Source: Comamonas testosteroni (GTDB taxonomy: Bacteria; Pseudomonadota; Gammaproteobacteria; Burkholderiales; Burkholderiaceae_C). From it: a stretch of 64,000 bases of DNA. Positions 56,917 through 64,000 of this stretch are shown here, one piece after another (positions within the stretch are counted from its first letter, which is position 1; every line of letters starts with the position of its first letter). Under the pieces are notes generated by a model, which made no database searches, had not been told where the DNA came from, and saw nothing but the letters and a program-made list of their open reading frames with translations. The position numbers and the translations under genes were made by a program. The DNA is taken from contig NZ_CP129672.1 of assembly GCF_030505195.1 (NCBI RefSeq), positions 4,560,501 to 4,624,500 on the forward strand, in the 5' to 3' direction.

Positions 56917-57654
56917 TTGACATCCAAGAAAAACGGCGCGGTTCCGCGCCATATCGCCGTCATCATGGACGGCAACGGACGGTGGGCCAAACGCCGTCTG
57001 CTTCCACGTCTTGCTGGTCACAAGCAGGGTGTAGAGTCCCTGCGCCGCTGCGCCCGCGCCTGCGTCGAGCGTGGCGTGCAGGTGCTCACGGTGTTTGCGT
57101 TTTCCTCCGAGAACTGGAACCGACCACAGGAAGAGGTCTCGGGCCTCATGAGCCTGCTGGCCAATGCCCTGGCCAAGGAAGTCGCTCAACTCAGTCGCGA
57201 CGGCGTGCGCCTGTACTTTGTTGGCGACCGTCATGGGCTGAGCGACAAGGTTCGGGAGGGCTTGGTAGAAGCCGAGCGCATCACCGCCCACAACACGCGT
57301 CTGGTTCTCAACGTCTGCTTCAACTACGGTGGCCGCTGGGATATTGCCCAGGCTGCACAGAGGCTGGTGGCCCAGGGGCTGGAGCTGACTCCCGAGAATC
57401 TGGACAGGGCCATGGCCTTGGCCCATGTGCCGGATCCTGATCTCATGATCCGCACCGGCGGTGAAACTCGCATCAGCAATTTCCTGCTCTGGCAGGCTGC
57501 TTATACAGAGCTGTTTTTCAGCAATGCCCTGTGGCCTGACTTCGATGAGGCGGCCCTTGACGAGGCCATTGCCGTGTTTGGCGGTCGTGAGCGCCGCTTC
57601 GGCCAGACTTCCGAGCAGATCCAACCATCATCTACCGTCACCTTGACGGTTTAA
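56917..57654 (+). CDS. uppS: undecaprenyl diphosphate synthase
   Basis: Cis-prenyltransferase making the C55 lipid carrier for peptidoglycan and O-antigen. The 245-residue product has HIAVIMDGNGRWAKRR (catalytic Asp18), FAFSSENWNRPQEEV, the NVCFNYGGRWDI stretch and DLMIRTGGETRISNFLLWQ. The start is a TTG (56917) with AAAGGA at 56902-56907, 9 bases upstream; no ATG or GTG fits. It follows frr by 23 bp, and cdsA follows it by 14 bp. Confidence 0.96.
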   Translation: MTSKKNGAVPRHIAVIMDGNGRWAKRRLLPRLAGHKQGVESLRRCARACVERGVQVLTVFAFSSENWNRPQEEVSGLMSLLANALAKEVAQLSRDGVRLYFVGDRHGLSDKVREGLVEAERITAHNTRLVLNVCFNYGGRWDIAQAAQRLVAQGLELTPENLDRAMALAHVPDPDLMIRTGGETRISNFLLWQAAYTELFFSNALWPDFDEAALDEAIAVFGGRERRFGQTSEQIQPSSTVTLTV

Positions 57655-57668
57655 CCATAAGAGGTGCC

Positions 57669-58526
57669 ATGCTCAAGCAGCGCGTCATTACCGCCTTGAT
57701 CTTGCTGGCCATTTTGCTGCCGGCACTGTTTTATACGGCCAGCACCGTGCCCTTTGCCGCACTGATGCTGTTGTTCATGGCGGCTGGTGCCTGGGAGTGG
57801 GGGCGACTCAATGGTTTTGGGCAGGCAGGCTCGCTGGGCCTGGGTGCTGTCTGTACGGCGCTGTGCGCCGGCTCCTGGTGGGCCGGCTGGGTTGATCAGC
57901 CTCTGGCCACGGTGTGGCTGATTGCGGGCTCCCTCTGGGTGCTGGGGGGCGTGCTGCTGCTGCGCGCAGGCGTGGCGGGCTGGCCGCATATTCCGGCAGC
58001 AGTTCGTCTGGTCGGCGGCGTGCTGGCATTGTGGCTGGCCTGGCTGGCCGTGGTGCAGGCGCGCAATATCGGCATCAACTTCCTGCTGTCGGTGCTGGTG
58101 CTGGTATGGGTGGCTGATGTCTTTGCCTATTTTGCAGGCCGCACTTTCGGCCTGAAGTTCACCAGGAACAAGCTCGCTCCTTCCATCAGTCCCGGCAAGA
58201 GCTGGGAAGGTGTCTGGGGCGGCATGCTGGGGGTGATTGTTCTGGCTCTGGTCTGGAGCTGGGCTGATCGCCATTACGGCGCCGGTGTTCCCAGTTTCTA
58301 TTCGGTGCTGCAGTCGCGCGGACTTTGGTTCCTGCTGCTGGCTGCGGTGTTTATGGCTGCGATGAGTGTGGTGGGCGACCTGGTCGAATCCCTCATCAAG
58401 CGCAGCGTCGGTGTCAAGGACAGCAGCGGCTTGCTGCCCGGCCATGGTGGTGTCCTGGATCGCATTGATGCTCTCCTGCCCACACTGCCGTTGGCGATGA
58501 TGCTCTCATCCTTTGTGCATCCATGA
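57669..58526 (+). CDS. cdsA: phosphatidate cytidylyltransferase
   Basis: Makes CDP-diacylglycerol, the branch point of phospholipid synthesis. The 285-residue membrane protein has six to eight helices (VITALILLAILLPALFYTAS, FNYLLSVLVLVWVADVFAYF-like segment). It ends in the CDS signature SLIKRSVGVKDSSGLLPGHG followed by GVLDRIDAL. Its stop overlaps the dxr ATG by 4 bp, so translation is probably coupled. Confidence 0.97.
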   Translation: MLKQRVITALILLAILLPALFYTASTVPFAALMLLFMAAGAWEWGRLNGFGQAGSLGLGAVCTALCAGSWWAGWVDQPLATVWLIAGSLWVLGGVLLLRAGVAGWPHIPAAVRLVGGVLALWLAWLAVVQARNIGINFLLSVLVLVWVADVFAYFAGRTFGLKFTRNKLAPSISPGKSWEGVWGGMLGVIVLALVWSWADRHYGAGVPSFYSVLQSRGLWFLLLAAVFMAAMSVVGDLVESLIKRSVGVKDSSGLLPGHGGVLDRIDALLPTLPLAMMLSSFVHP

Positions 58527-59701
58527 AGCAGAAAATCACGGTTCTGGGTTCTACCGGTTCCATCGGAACCAATACCCTGGATGTGGTGGCGCGCCACCCT
58601 GAACAATACGAAATCTTCGCGCTGAGTGCGGCCACGCAAGTGGATCTGATGCTCAGGCAATGCGCGCAGTTCAAGCCGCAGTTCGCTGTGATGGCCAGTG
58701 CGCCTCATGCTCGTCAACTGGCTGAGGCAATCAAGCAAAACGGACTCCAGACACAGGTTCTTCAGCAGCGGGATGCTCTTGAAGTGATTGCGTCGCATCC
58801 TGATGTGGATGCCGTCATGGGTGCGATTGTCGGAGCGGCCGGTCTGGCTCCCTGTCTGGCGGCTGCCAAGGCCGGCAAGCGTCTGCTGCTGGCCAACAAG
58901 GAGGCCCTGGTGGTGGGCGGCGCGCTGTTCATGGACACTGTCAAGCGCCATGGAGCCACTTTGCTGCCCATCGACAGCGAGCACTCGGCCATCTTCCAGT
59001 GCCTGCCCGAGGACAGCAGTACATGGACTGATCGCGTCGACTCCTTGCTGTTGACGGCATCGGGTGGTCCGTTCCGCCAGCGTGATCCGGCGACACTGTC
59101 CGAAATCACGCCCGAGCAGGCTTGCTCGCACCCCAACTTCTCCATGGGGCGCAAGATCTCGGTGGACTCGGCCACCATGATGAACAAGGCGCTGGAGGTG
59201 ATCGAGGCGCGCTGGCTGTTCGATATGGCGCCCGAGAAGATCAAGGTGGTGATCCATCCGCAGCAGATCGTGCACTCCATGGTGCAGTTCAAGGATTCTT
59301 CCGTACTCGCTCAGCTGGGTACGCCCGATATGCGGGTGCCGATTGCCTGCGGTCTGGCCTGGCCCGAGCGCATCGAGAGCGGCGCACCTGTGCTGGATTT
59401 CGCCAAGCTGGCGGCGCTGACCTTCGAGGAGGCGGATGTGCACCGCTTTCCGGGCCTGCATCTGTCCTGGCAGGCGCTGCGCGCGCCCGAGGGCACGACC
59501 ACGGTGCTCAATGCCGCGAACGAAGTGGCTGTCGCCGCATTTCTGGAGCGTCGCCTGTCGTTTGACCGCATTCATGCCCTCAATCTGCAGACGCTGGAAT
59601 CCGTTCAACCTGGTGCCGTAGGCAGTCTGCAAGAGTTGATGGCGCTCGATGAGCGAGCGCGCGAGCGTGCGGCAGACATAGCGAGGCAGTGGGCGCGCTG
59701 A
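58523..59701 (+). CDS. dxr: 1-deoxy-D-xylulose 5-phosphate reductoisomerase
   Basis: Second step of the MEP isoprenoid pathway, feeding UppS. The 392-residue product has the NADPH-binding VLGSTGSIGTNTLDVVARHP, LLANKEALVVGGALFMD, LPIDSEHSAIFQCLP and KISVDSATMMNKALEVIEA (metal and substrate residues), and HPQQIVHSMVQFKDSSV. Overlaps cdsA by 4 bp (ATGA). Normal length. Confidence 0.98.
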   Translation: MKQKITVLGSTGSIGTNTLDVVARHPEQYEIFALSAATQVDLMLRQCAQFKPQFAVMASAPHARQLAEAIKQNGLQTQVLQQRDALEVIASHPDVDAVMGAIVGAAGLAPCLAAAKAGKRLLLANKEALVVGGALFMDTVKRHGATLLPIDSEHSAIFQCLPEDSSTWTDRVDSLLLTASGGPFRQRDPATLSEITPEQACSHPNFSMGRKISVDSATMMNKALEVIEARWLFDMAPEKIKVVIHPQQIVHSMVQFKDSSVLAQLGTPDMRVPIACGLAWPERIESGAPVLDFAKLAALTFEEADVHRFPGLHLSWQALRAPEGTTTVLNAANEVAVAAFLERRLSFDRIHALNLQTLESVQPGAVGSLQELMALDERARERAADIARQWAR

Positions 59702-59793
59702 TCTGGCGTCGACTTCGGGTGCTTGAGGAGTTGCCGGTTGAACTTGCGGCCTGAGGCACACTCCAAGCATTGATTGGCATTAAGGAGTTTCAG

Positions 59794-61164
59794 GTGTTGC
59801 TGACGGTTGTGGCTTTCATCGTGGCGCTCGGCGTTCTGATTGCAGTGCATGAGTGGGGCCACTATCGCGTTGCCGTGGCCTGCGGTGTCAAGGTGCTGCG
59901 TTACTCCGTGGGCTTTGGCAAGCCGCTGTTGCGCTGGGTCGGCAAGAAGTCGGGCACCGAGTATGTGATTGCGGCGCTGCCTCTGGGCGGCTATGTGCGC
60001 ATGCTTGACGAACGTGAGGGCGAGGTCAGGCCCGAGGAAAAACATCTGGCCTTCAACAATCAGCCCCTGCGCTCACGTGCAGCCATTGTTGCCGCGGGAC
60101 CTGTGGCCAATCTGGTGCTGGCTGTGGCGCTGCTGGCGGTGGTCAACTGGGTGGGTACCAACGAGCCGGCAGCCCGACTTGCGGCTCCTGCGGAAGGCAC
60201 TTTGCTGCATCAGGCCGGTATTCAAAGTGGCGACTGGGTGCAGCGTGTCTCTGTGGGTGGCCGGGAATGGCAGCCTGTGCGTGCCCTGGGTGATTTGCGC
60301 TGGCTGGTGACGACAGCTGCCATTGAGGGTGAAACCTTGCAGTTGGAGGTGGCGGCACAGGAGCACGGCGCGGGGCGTGTCGTGCCGCTCGATCTTGCTT
60401 CTTTGCAACAAAAGGAACCAGATGCGGCTTTCTTTGACAGGGTCGGACTGCAGGGAGCCTGGAGTCGTCCGGTCATAGAAGAGGTTGTTGCAGGTGGCCC
60501 GGCAGAAAAGGCGGGTCTGCAAAAAGGCGATGTGTTGCTCAGCATCGATGGCCATGCCGCTCAGGATGGCGCTCAGGCGCGTGCCGCGATTCGTGCCTCG
60601 GGTGCATCCGGTCAAGTCGAGCCGCAGGCCTGGGTTGTGGAGCGTACGGGCCAGCGTCTGAATCTGCAGGTGCAGCCGGAAATAGTACCTGGCAAGGATG
60701 GGCAAGCTGCAACTGCACGTGTGAACGCCTTTATTGGCAGCCAGCCCGAGATGGTGCTGGTGCGCCATGGCTTTCTGGATGGCTTGAGTGCCGGTGTGCG
60801 CAAGACCTGGGAGCTGTCCTCCATGACACTGCGCATGATGGGGCGCATGCTGATCGGTCAGGCCTCGCTCAAGAATATCAGCGGTCCTTTGACGATCGCA
60901 GACTATGCAGGCAAGTCCGCCAGCATGGGGCTGGTGCAATACCTGTCGTTCCTCGCGCTTATCAGCATCAGCCTGGGCGTTCTCAACCTGCTACCATTGC
61001 CCGTTCTGGATGGTGGGCACCTGATGTATTATCTTTGGGAAGGTTTGACGGGGCGCAGTGTCTCTGATGTCTGGGCTGAAAGAATGCAGCGTGCCGGCGT
61101 CGCAGTCATATTGCTGATGATGTCAGTCGCCTTTTTCAACGATATCAACCGGCTCTGGGGCTAA
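59794..61164 (+). CDS. rseP: RseP site-2 zinc protease
   Basis: Intramembrane protease that cuts RseA in the sigma-E envelope-stress pathway and clears signal peptides. The 456-residue product has the active-site VHEWGH (His19, Glu20, His23), two PDZ regions (GIQSGDWVQRVSVGGREW; GGPAEKAGLQKGDVLLSIDG) and the C-terminal NLLPLPVLDGGHLMYY, which carries the third zinc ligand. A GTG at 59794, 6 bases after TAAGGAG, is preferred; a TTG at 59770 is upstream of that site. Located before bamA, as usual. Confidence 0.95.
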   Translation: MLLTVVAFIVALGVLIAVHEWGHYRVAVACGVKVLRYSVGFGKPLLRWVGKKSGTEYVIAALPLGGYVRMLDEREGEVRPEEKHLAFNNQPLRSRAAIVAAGPVANLVLAVALLAVVNWVGTNEPAARLAAPAEGTLLHQAGIQSGDWVQRVSVGGREWQPVRALGDLRWLVTTAAIEGETLQLEVAAQEHGAGRVVPLDLASLQQKEPDAAFFDRVGLQGAWSRPVIEEVVAGGPAEKAGLQKGDVLLSIDGHAAQDGAQARAAIRASGASGQVEPQAWVVERTGQRLNLQVQPEIVPGKDGQAATARVNAFIGSQPEMVLVRHGFLDGLSAGVRKTWELSSMTLRMMGRMLIGQASLKNISGPLTIADYAGKSASMGLVQYLSFLALISISLGVLNLLPLPVLDGGHLMYYLWEGLTGRSVSDVWAERMQRAGVAVILLMMSVAFFNDINRLWG

Positions 61165-61207
61165 TTTTTACCGCTACGGTAGGCCGCATTCGCGGCGATT
61201 TCCACTC

Positions 61208-63523
61208 ATGAAAAAACATTTCAATCGCTTGGGCATGCGCTCTGCAACTGCCCTGGCTGCTATGGTTTTAGCTGCGCAAGCGGCATGGGCATTGGAGCCC
61301 TTCAAAGTTCAAGATATCCGCGTCGAGGGTTTGCAGCGAGTGGAGGCCGGTACGGTGTTCGCTTCCATGCCTTTGCGCGTGGGTGATGACTACAACGACG
61401 AAAAGGGCGCTGCTGCCATTCGTTCGCTGTTTGCCCTGGGTCTGTTCAAGGACGTGCGCCTCGAAGCCAATGGCAATGTGCTGGTGGTGGTCGTGGAAGA
61501 GCGCCCCACCATTGCTGAGGTGAACTTCGCCGGCACCAAGGAGTTTGACAAGGACACTCTGCTCAAGGCCATGCGTGACGTGGGGCTGGCCGATGGCCGT
61601 CCTTTCGACAAGGCGCTGGCTGATCGCGCCGAGCAAGAGCTCAAGCGCCAGTACATCAACCGCAGCCTGTATGGCGCTGAAGTGGTGACCACGGTGACGC
61701 CTATCGAGCGCAACCGAGTGAACCTGACCTTCACCGTCTCCGAAGGTGAGCCGGCCAAGATCAACGAAATCCACATTGTGGGCAACAAGGCCTTCAAGGA
61801 ATCGACGCTCAAGGACTTGTTCGATCAGGACACCGGCAACTGGATGAGCTGGTACACCAAGTCTGACCGTTATGCGCGCAACAAGCTCAATGCCGACCTG
61901 GAGTCGCTGCGCTCCTACTATCTGCAGCGCGGCTATCTGGAGTTCCGTGTGGAGTCCACACAGGTTGCCATTTCTCCGGACAAGCAAAATATCGGCCTGA
62001 CCGTGAATATTCACGAAGGCAATCAGTATGTGGTCTCCGGCGTGAAGCTCGATGGCAACTACCTGGATCGTGACGACGAGTTCAAGTCGCTGGTCAAGAT
62101 CAAGCCCGGTGAGCCTTATAACGCCGACCAGGTTTCCGAGACCGTCAAGGCTTTTACCGACTATTACAGCAATTTCGGTTTTGCCTTCGCCAAGGTGGAG
62201 GCCGTGCCCGAGATCGATCGCGCCAACAATCGTGTGGCCATCGTGTTGCAAGCACAGCCTTCGCGTCGCGCCTATATCCGTCGCATCAGCGTCAGCGGCA
62301 ACAACAAGACCCGCGACGAAGTGATTCGCCGCGAGTTCCGTCAGTTCGAGGCCTCCTGGTATGACGGCCAGAAGATCAAGCTGTCGCGCGACCGTGTGGA
62401 CCGTTTGGGCTTCTTTACCCAGGTCGACATTGAGACCCAGGAAGTGCCCGGCTCTCCCGATCAGGTCGATCTGATGATCAATGTGGTCGAAAAGCCCACA
62501 GGATCGATTCAGCTGGGCGCAGGTTTTTCCAGTGCTGAAAAGGTCTCGCTGTCCTTCGGCATCAAGCAGGAAAACGTGTTCGGCTCGGGCAACTACCTGG
62601 GTCTGGATGTCAACACCAGCAAGTACAACCGCACCATGGTGGTGTCGACAACCAATCCGTACTTCACGGATACCGGTATCTCGCGCACCTATGACCTGTA
62701 CTACCGCACTGTGCGTCCCTACTATGACGATGGCGCCTACAAGATCATCACCAAGGGTGCCAGCGTGCGTTTCGGCGTGCCCTTCAGCGAAGTGGACACC
62801 ATCTTCTTCGGTGCCGGTGTCGAAGGCAATGAGATCAAGCCTGGCACGTATATGCCCGAGGTCTACAACGAGTATTGCGGCGGGGCTGTGGGCGCGAATG
62901 TCGGCTGCTCCAAGACCGGCATTCCTCTGACGCTGGGTTGGTCTCGCGATAATCGCGACAGCGCGCTGGCTCCCAATTCCGGCCGCTATCAGCGTGTGAA
63001 TCTGGAGGCTTCGTTCATGAGCGATATGCGCTATGCGAAGGCCAACTACCAGATTCAGCAATATATTCCGCTGAACAAGAAGTACACGATTGCCCTGAAC
63101 GGTGAACTGGGCTGGGGCAAGGGCCTGGGCGGTAATCCCTATCCTATTTTCAAGAATTTCTATTCGGGCGGTCTGGGCTCGGTGCGTGGCTTTGAACAAG
63201 GCTCTCTGGGACGTCGTGACTTGGTCAATACCAATCTGGCCTTGGGCGGTACGCGCAAGCTGACCTTGAATGGCGAATTCATGGTCCCGTTCCCCGGTGC
63301 CGGTAATGACAGAACACTGCGTCTGTTCGGCTTTGTGGACGTGGGTAATGTGTGGGCGGAAGGTGAAAGCATGGATCTGGGAACCTTGCGTGCTTCCACC
63401 GGTATCGGTATTAGTTGGATTTCGCCGCTGGGTCCTCTGCGTTTGGCGTATGCTCAGCCAATCCGTAAGGAAACCGGCGATAGAATCCAGAAACTGCAAT
63501 TCCAAATCGGAACATCTTTCTAA
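61208..63523 (+). CDS. bamA: outer membrane protein assembly factor BamA
   Basis: Omp85 protein that inserts outer-membrane beta-barrels. The 771-residue product has a signal peptide (MRSATALAAMVLAAQAAWA), then five POTRA domains starting FKVQDIRVEGLQRVEAGTVF. The 16-strand barrel has the Omp85 motif GLGSVRGFEQGSLG and a C-terminal FQIGTSF ending in Phe. The POTRA 5-barrel hinge region is ETQEVPGSPDQVDLMINVVE. The stop overlaps the start of ompH (TAATG). Confidence 0.98.
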   Translation: MKKHFNRLGMRSATALAAMVLAAQAAWALEPFKVQDIRVEGLQRVEAGTVFASMPLRVGDDYNDEKGAAAIRSLFALGLFKDVRLEANGNVLVVVVEERPTIAEVNFAGTKEFDKDTLLKAMRDVGLADGRPFDKALADRAEQELKRQYINRSLYGAEVVTTVTPIERNRVNLTFTVSEGEPAKINEIHIVGNKAFKESTLKDLFDQDTGNWMSWYTKSDRYARNKLNADLESLRSYYLQRGYLEFRVESTQVAISPDKQNIGLTVNIHEGNQYVVSGVKLDGNYLDRDDEFKSLVKIKPGEPYNADQVSETVKAFTDYYSNFGFAFAKVEAVPEIDRANNRVAIVLQAQPSRRAYIRRISVSGNNKTRDEVIRREFRQFEASWYDGQKIKLSRDRVDRLGFFTQVDIETQEVPGSPDQVDLMINVVEKPTGSIQLGAGFSSAEKVSLSFGIKQENVFGSGNYLGLDVNTSKYNRTMVVSTTNPYFTDTGISRTYDLYYRTVRPYYDDGAYKIITKGASVRFGVPFSEVDTIFFGAGVEGNEIKPGTYMPEVYNEYCGGAVGANVGCSKTGIPLTLGWSRDNRDSALAPNSGRYQRVNLEASFMSDMRYAKANYQIQQYIPLNKKYTIALNGELGWGKGLGGNPYPIFKNFYSGGLGSVRGFEQGSLGRRDLVNTNLALGGTRKLTLNGEFMVPFPGAGNDRTLRLFGFVDVGNVWAEGESMDLGTLRASTGIGISWISPLGPLRLAYAQPIRKETGDRIQKLQFQIGTSF

Positions 63524-64000
63524 TGAAATCTCTCTCTAGCCATCTTTCTTTGGCTGTGCTGCTTGGCGCCATGGCCGTCTCTGCGCATGCACAGGAATTC
63601 AAGGCCGGTTTTGTGAACACGGATCGTATCTTCCGTGAGGCATCCGCTGCCAAGGCTGCCCAAGCCAAGCTTGAGCAGGAGTTTTCTAAGCGTGAAAAGG
63701 ATTTGGTCGATCAGGGCAATTCCTTGAAGACCGCCTCGGACAAGTTCGAGCGTGAAGCTACCACCATGTCCGAGAGCCAGCGTGCTTCGCGCCAGCGTCA
63801 GCTGGTGGATCAGGATCGTGAATTCCAGCGCAAGCGCCGTGAATTTCAGGAAGACCTGAACGCTCGCAAGAATGAAGAGCTGGCCACCGTGCTGGATCGT
63901 GCGAACAAGGTTGTCAAGCAAGTGGCCGAGACCGAAAAGTACGACGTCATCCTGCAAGAAGCCGTGTATATCAATCCCAAGTTTGATATCACCGACAAGG
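63523..64000 (+). CDS. ompH: OmpH/Skp periplasmic chaperone (3'-truncated by window)
   Basis: Holds unfolded outer-membrane proteins on the way to BamA. The 159 visible residues have a signal peptide (SLAVLLGAMAVSAHAQ), the GFVNTDRIFREASAAKAAQA start of the mature protein and the long coiled-coil arms (EREATTMSESQRASRQRQLV). KYDVILQEAVYINPKFDITD at the end is typical of the Skp C-terminal strand. It begins within the bamA stop codon. Only a few residues should be missing beyond the right edge. Confidence 0.95.
   Translation, partial: MKSLSSHLSLAVLLGAMAVSAHAQEFKAGFVNTDRIFREASAAKAAQAKLEQEFSKREKDLVDQGNSLKTASDKFEREATTMSESQRASRQRQLVDQDREFQRKRREFQEDLNARKNEELATVLDRANKVVKQVAETEKYDVILQEAVYINPKFDITDK

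Noticed and set aside
61268..63505. Long antisense open frame opposite bamA
   Set aside because: His/Val-rich composition typical of reverse-complement shadows; bamA is unmistakable on the other strand.

Overview
This is chromosomal DNA of a high-GC betaproteobacterium of the family Comamonadaceae, most likely Comamonas or a close relative such as Delftia. The evidence is the gene orders hflC-DUF2065-hisZ-purA, rpsB-tsf-pyrH-frr-uppS-cdsA-dxr-rseP-bamA-ompH and glnA-(DUF4124)-ntrB-ntrC, together with the protein sequences. Almost everything is core chromosome. No prophage, CRISPR array or plasmid function was seen. This identification comes from reading the sequence, not from a database search.

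Layout. 0-4.4 kb: the end of hflC, a DUF2065 protein, hisZ, purA and a purine-type phosphoribosyltransferase, closed by an intrinsic terminator. 4.6-8.6 kb: a beta-propeller protein, a NodB-type deacetylase, a sterol-desaturase-type di-iron membrane protein and an EI24 membrane protein. 8.6-13.8 kb: the nitrogen block. glnA is preceded by two NtrC palindromes and a sigma-54 promoter; then come a DUF4124 protein, ntrB and ntrC, so the regulator and its target operator are both in the window. 13.9-26 kb: mixed housekeeping genes, namely xth, a metallophosphoesterase, thyA-folA (separated by an imperfect inverted repeat), a GlcD-type FAD oxidase divergent from a LysR regulator, a YihY-type membrane protein with a long extra N-terminus, a DUF962 protein and an alpha/beta hydrolase. 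26.2-30.7 kb: a leftward set of metY, a DUF4303/HEAT-like protein, an alpha/beta hydrolase and a PoNe-immunity-like (DUF1911) protein, with no toxin beside it. 31-37.6 kb: a CBS protein, aroC, a 5'-nucleotidase lipoprotein, nrdR, glyA with a ZTP (pfl) riboswitch, and a lytic transglycosylase.

37.6-38.4 kb is a long gene-free stretch rich in hairpins. It is followed by a giant AsmA/DUF748 protein and a DUF349 protein. At 45.3-46.3 kb lies a decayed IS3-family element. It directly abuts an array of six identical leftward tRNA-Leu(CAG) genes. Four of these start exactly 228 bp apart. Each has its own promoter-like -10 box, and five are followed by a copy of the same terminator hairpin. rnr (RNase R) begins only 34 bp from the last tRNA, divergently. 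From 50.4 kb come nnr and an amidase (leftward), then the translation/lipid/envelope cluster rpsB to ompH, which runs off the right edge.

How it fits together: one-carbon and nucleotide metabolism recurs (hisZ, purA, phosphoribosyltransferase, thyA, folA, glyA). The riboswitch on glyA should sense ZMP/ZTP, a signal of 10-formyl-THF shortage. The glnA/ntrBC block is a complete nitrogen-control circuit. The right end is the conserved envelope biogenesis cluster: undecaprenyl and CDP-diacylglycerol synthesis, isoprenoid precursor, sigma-E protease, BamA and periplasmic chaperone. The most notable items are the tRNA-Leu array with its IS scar, the glyA riboswitch with a visible alternative pairing to the Shine-Dalgarno, and the unexplained structured intergenic region near 38 kb.
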